A program made the translations under genes and the position numbers. This document shows, piece after piece, positions 59,901 to 64,000 of a DNA stretch of 64,000 nt. The notes below the pieces were generated by a model that searched no databases, was not told the DNA's origin, and saw only the letters and a program-made list of their open reading frames with translations. This DNA is from Gnetum montanum. Lineage: Eukaryota > Streptophyta > Gnetopsida > Gnetales > Gnetaceae. Each line of letters opens with the position of its first letter. Position 1 is the stretch's first letter. The stretch is from contig MNCI01008062.1 of assembly GCA_015680685.1 (NCBI GenBank), forward strand, positions 412,697 to 476,696, written 5' to 3'.

Positions 59901-60850
59901 ATGTGAAGGCGCCAAGCCTGGAACTGCTAGCAAATATTTTCAAAATATCCTGTCTTACCAAAAATCGTTATCAACCGCCACTGCGGGAGAAGGCTTTGCC
60001 ATTGCATTCGGCATCGTTGTGGTGTTCCGTTGCAGAAGAGCGAGGGAAAAGGATTTTCTTGGAAGAAAGAAAACGATGTGCTGAACATATGGTCCTAAAC
60101 ATAGGGTTTCAGTTGCCTGGAATTTGTTTTGTTTTGCCCCTAATTCACTTAAGGCTTCTTGCGTTTTTTTTTTTTTTTTTTTTGTGAATCGTCTTCCAAA
60201 TCACTACCGTTGATTGCAGAGCCAGGGGCGAACGTATCGTGGATCTACATCCGGCAAAACCGCAGGAACCTTCATCATGCCATTATAACCGCCACAACCT
60301 CCAGAACCGCCACGGCCTGCAAAATTGGAAATGAAATCAAGGTTTCAACAAAATGTGACTCCTTTCTTTGTATATTATGTGTGGAAGAAGGTTTCGATTT
60401 TTTTAAAAAATATCCCTCCGTTTATGGCAAAGATGTTTCATGCCCCAGGGACTTGGTTATGCCCATCTAGATGGCAGTTTTCATGGTGCCCATCTGCGCC
60501 AGGATGAATGTCGCGCGGTGGACGATTTTGAACTTTTACTGCAGCGTGATTTTCCAGGAACACCATGATTTTCCTTCGTCTTCGCCTGCAACTACACCTC
60601 CACTGATATTATCTTTACATGTATGGTGTTTGCTCCCCCGCCATTGCCGCGTTCAACAGGTATACGGTGTCAGGAATCGTTGGTCCAACTTTAGTCTCCT
60701 TTTCTTCCACTCTCATCGTTGTACAATCTTCAGGACGACACAAGCTGCTAATTTTTATTTTATTTTCTGATTTTTTTGCAAGGAGTTTTAAACATTATCT
60801 TAGGGCCAAAAAATACAACCGAGCTTAACAATAGGGATTTTCAACTTGGG
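59901..60850. other. GC-richer segment without a recognised gene
   Basis: More C and G than its surroundings, with CpG-containing words near 59910-60060 and 60220-60330 and a poly-T run of about 19-20 at 60163-60183. Short ORFs exist on both strands (for example 59903-60187 plus), but none shows a domain I recognise. It may be the edge of a host gene or a low-copy insertion. Confidence 0.35.
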
Positions 60851-60977
60851 ACCTTTCCAAAAAATTTTAGAGCACGTTCTTCACCAATGCCTTTCACGTA
60901 AATAATATAATTCCTTGTTTGCTATAGTACTATCTTCCAATCTCCAATATGGAATAATCTGGCACTTTCATTTTATA

Positions 60978-61786
60978 TCAAGAAGGCTTCAACATCAAAT
61001 TATTTACCAGTGGATTACTTCTCCAAAAACACCCATCGACCCACAACACTAAAGCTGTAAATTTACTTCTAAATTTACAACCATAGATTGTTCCAATTTT
61101 TAATAAAATATTCCAACTATTCCATGGAATGGCCAAATGTNTTTTACAGCTGAATAGAAATCTTTTTTGAGGAAAATTCCCATTTAACATAAGGTGTGAT
61201 GGGACAAAAACCTCATTCCTAGGAGAAATCAAACGATACATAACAAATTGTACATTATCAAGTCCTTCATGGACTATTCTTGGGATGGAAACTAAATTGT
61301 GAGGGTTACCCTAGTGGGAATCCTCATCTCTCTAACTGTTTCATAGGAAATCTCTGATGTGATGAAGGCGGTCCTGTTGCTCTCTGGCTTGGTAGAGCTC
61401 TCACCTTGATCTACTGGAGCTTTCTCTTCAGTACTTTTCTCATTTTCCATTTCGGATGACCTCTTCTGTTCTTTTCCATTAGGTCCTTCATTTTCCTCTC
61501 GGGAGACAAAAGCTTCTCCCCATCCCCATGATGACTCTTCATAGGTTGGTTTCTCTTCTTCTTTTTCTTCTTCTTTGGAGCAATCTTGATATCGCCCCCA
61601 AACATTGGACTCTATATCCAAACCTCTAGTGAGAAAAGAAAATTCATCGAACAACCAAGCTATACAAGGACACTCTTTTGGAGCTCCACAAGATCTAGCC
61701 TTTAGGTAAGCCTTCAATACATGCTTAGGGCAACATCCCATCACATATGGAATAAAAGGCTTTCTCATTGCTCTACCAAACTCCAT
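60978..61786 (-). pseudogene. Unrecognised protein of ~265 codons, one frameshift, own TATA box
   Basis: Minus-strand ORF, ATG at 61786, open for 164 codons to 61292. N-terminal part is Cys-rich and hydrophobic (MGCCPKHVLKAYL, CPCIAWLFDEFSFL); the middle is acidic and Lys-rich (KEEEKEEEKP); then RTAFITSEIS. In the next frame coding-like sequence continues to 60978 (VMYRLISPRNEVFVPSHL, LALVLW-like end), implying a one-base shift near 61290; this part includes the undetermined base at 61141. About 75 bases upstream the minus strand has CCTATAAAAGGAGGG (61853-61867). It lies just beyond the 3' end of the gypsy pol at 62152, so it may be inside that element's LTR or a separate gene. Not recognised. 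Confidence 0.5.
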
Positions 61787-61867
61787 TAGCTCTCTCTAAC
61801 CTTCTCTACTCAAATTGAATTGAAAGATGAAGAAATCTTAGGCAACCTAACCCTCCTTTTATAGGTA

Positions 61868-62151
61868 CTAAAAATTTGAAATCCTTCCCAAGTGTCTTCA
61901 ACCAAGCTTCCTTCTTTTTAGGCATTCTAACATTTGTCACAATCCTCACTAAGTGGTGGATGAGTCACCTTCTCCACTTGTCACAATTGTAGAATTCCAC
62001 TTGTTTCACTTGTAGGCTTCCACTTGCATTACTTGAAAGAAAATTATTTTCTAATCTAAATAAAGCATAATTAAACATATTGATTGATACTATATTGCTA
62101 GTAATATTTACCTAATAGTATATACATATATTATTTTGTGTAATGACATCT
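61868..62151 (-). promoter_or_regulatory. Promoter-side sequence between gypsy F pol and the 60978-61786 ORF
   Basis: Minus strand: repeated short words CAAGTGGA and TGTGACAA (61935-62030) upstream of the TATA box at 61853-61867. Repeats plus TATA right after a pol stop are what an LTR U3 looks like, but no polypurine tract or clear TG start was found. Confidence 0.4.
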
Positions 62152-64000
62152 TCAAGCTGTATGCAGTTGTCCCAAATAATGTTTTATATGCAAAACATTA
62201 TATGGAAATTGCAATTCCATGCCATCCAAAGTTGATAATCTGTAAGTATCCTCTGACAATTGCTTTGTAATTTGAAAGGGACCAATCCATATCAGGGTAA
62301 ACTTATTTGGTTTCTTCATATTCCATAATAGGACAAGGTCCCCTATCTTGAAAGTTCTTTTCAGAGCTTTCTTATCAAACCATCTTTTAACTTGAGAGGT
62401 ATTATGTAACAAATTATCTCTTGCTTTCTCTACTTCAGCTTCTCTTTTAATAAGTAAATTCATAAAACTTCTATCTTTATCAGTCCTTTCACTATATCTT
62501 TGAATAAATTCAGAAGCTAAGCTTACAATCTTGTTTGTAATTCTTGCTAGCAAACCATAGACTAAGTTATACGGTGATGTCCTGATAACTTTCTTGAATC
62601 TGATTTGATCTGACCATAATGTGGATTGTAGATAATTGATCCAATTTCCTAGATTCCCATCCATCGATTTCTTGATATAAGTGATTAGCTTTTTATTGGT
62701 GGATTTTGCTAGGCCATTTCCTTGAGGATAATAATTTGATGAGGAAAATAAGAAAATGGATTTTTCAGATGCTCATCTGATAAATTCTTCGGATTTGAAG
62801 GTCGGTCCATTGTCCGATACTAACACTTTGAGTAGGCCAAATCTACTTAGAATGTGGTCTTCTAGAAACTTAATCACATCTGATGTTGAACTTCCTCTTA
62901 GAGCCTTTGCTTCAGACCATTTAGTGAAATAATCAATAGCTGTGAGAATAAACTTGTGTCTAGCTCTTGAAGGAGTAATTGTACCAATAAAATCCAAACC
63001 CCATTGCTGAAATGGTCTGTCTGCAACTACTAGCTGTAAAGGGGCTCTAGCCCTTTTAATCCTGGGCCCATGAATTTGACATTTATAGCATTTTTGAATC
63101 TTTGAACTAATGTCTTGATACATGGAAGGCCAGTAATATCCATATCAAAGTATATGTTGCATAGTTGACTTAGGGGATTCATAAAATAGATTCAAATGAT
63201 CATGAAATTGTTCCAAACTGAAACTAATTTGATCATTATGAACACATTCCAATAAAATTCCCCGAAAATCCCTTCTATATAATATACCATCTTTAATGAT
63301 GAATCTTTGTGCTCTTTTGAAGAAAGCTCTCCTTTGACTTGCTGTTAAATTATTTGGGATTTTTCTTATATTAAGAAATTTGATAATTTCATCATACCAA
63401 TTCTCTTCATGGGTGTCAACTGTACACACTTCACTTTCTCTAGTCATTAACTTAGCTAATCCCATTCCCTTAATTGTTTTGCATGTTTCTAATGAAAATC
63501 TGAAACTTTGCAAACTTTATAAGCCATTTTCCTCTTTTTAATCCAATCTCATTTTGGGCTAGGAATCGCTTGACTGCAGGTTCAATTAGCATAATGTGGA
63601 CTAATGAATTTTCCAAATAATATTTAAAATGCTGAAGTGCTTTGATGACTGCGAAAGCTTGTTTCTCTAAGTCTGAATAATTTAACTCTGAACCTTTCAA
63701 TTGATACCCAAAAAATCCAATTGATTCATCTTGACCTTCATTATCCTTTTGTGTTAGAATGGCAGTGATAGAATCATTTGAGGAAAAAGAGTATAACCAA
63801 AAATCTTCTTTAAGTCTAGGCTTTACCAAATATGGAGCCTCTTGTATAGCAATCTTAACTTCTGACAAAGCTCTATCTGACTCTGGTGTTTTCTCTACTT
63901 GGACATCCTTTTTTAGCATATGCATCAAAGGTTTGGTAATTTCAGTAAACCCGAGAATGAACTTTTTCACAAAGTTTATCTTCCCAAAGAAAGATCTAAG
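62152..64000 (-). pseudogene. Ty3/gypsy element F: RNase H and integrase (3' half of pol)
   Basis: Second, distinct gypsy type; continues off the right edge. From the right: RT end/RNase H at 63470-64000 (ELNYSDLEKQAFAVIKAL), linker at 63145-63513, zinc site with CYKCQIHG near 63080. Integrase core: WGLDFIGTI near 63010 (first Asp), LVSDNGPTF near 62810 (second Asp), and GNGLAKS near 62725, where the expected Glu is Lys. C-terminal domain at 62152-62664 with FKIGDLVLLWN and IGPFQITKQLSEDTYRL (GPY/F-like). A stop near 62778 and two frame breaks inactivate it. Confidence 0.9.

Noticed and set aside
59903-60187. 94-codon plus-strand ORF ending in a Phe run
   Set aside because: The end is translation of the poly-T tract at 60163-60183 and no domain is visible; not called as a gene.

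Overview
This 64-kb window is AT-rich plant nuclear DNA, best explained as a transposon-dense stretch of a large seed-plant genome. Evidence: tRNA-Asp-primed Ty3/gypsy elements of the Athila type, Ty1/copia polyproteins, tRNA-headed SINE-like pieces, and a broken multi-exon gene for plant ferredoxin-type glutamate synthase. I cannot name the species. One undetermined base (n) lies at 61141.

Layout. 1-9876 is a nested stack: copia element Y (+, 5706-9876, 5' part missing) is interrupted by gypsy E3 (-), E3 gag by E2 (-), and E2 gag by E1 (-), each cut close to its 5' end. 9957-10640 is probably another copia-type LTR. 10655-32580 is a second stack: copia X (-) is split in its reverse transcriptase by gypsy A (+, 11194-30052, near-matching 5-bp target duplication). 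A is split in its integrase by gypsy B (+, 17001-22810, perfect duplication CTCAT). 32581-36150 is non-coding, with SINE-like pieces and two local tandem repeats. 36150-44935 is gypsy C (+, 5' LTR missing) with the best-preserved gag-pol. 44936-54018 is gypsy D (+), abutting C. 54488-58323 holds seven exons of a glutamate synthase pseudogene (-). 60978-61786 is an unrecognised reading frame (-) behind a TATA box. 62152-64000 is the 3' half of another gypsy pol (-).

A, B, C, D and E1-E3 are one extended family: LTRs with TGATGA...CTCATCA ends, an adjacent tRNA-Asp primer site, Gag, an Athila-like pol without the usual RT insertion, and a third ORF beyond pol. Three features stand out. (1) The third ORF looks like a separate gene: a palindrome array plus TATA box upstream, an approximately 300-nt 5'UTR intron whose acceptor abuts the ATG, a globular domain, a long coiled coil and a conserved C-terminal block. 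(2) Every LTR has a short-palindrome array just before its TATA box. The motif differs between subfamilies, and the internal promoter of A and of D carries the motif of that element's own LTR. (3) B and D lack all of pol but keep Gag, a shared Gag C-terminal extension and ORF3, so they look like members of a non-autonomous lineage. No protein-coding gene in the window is clearly intact, and many stops fall on Gln and Trp codons, as expected from cytosine deamination.
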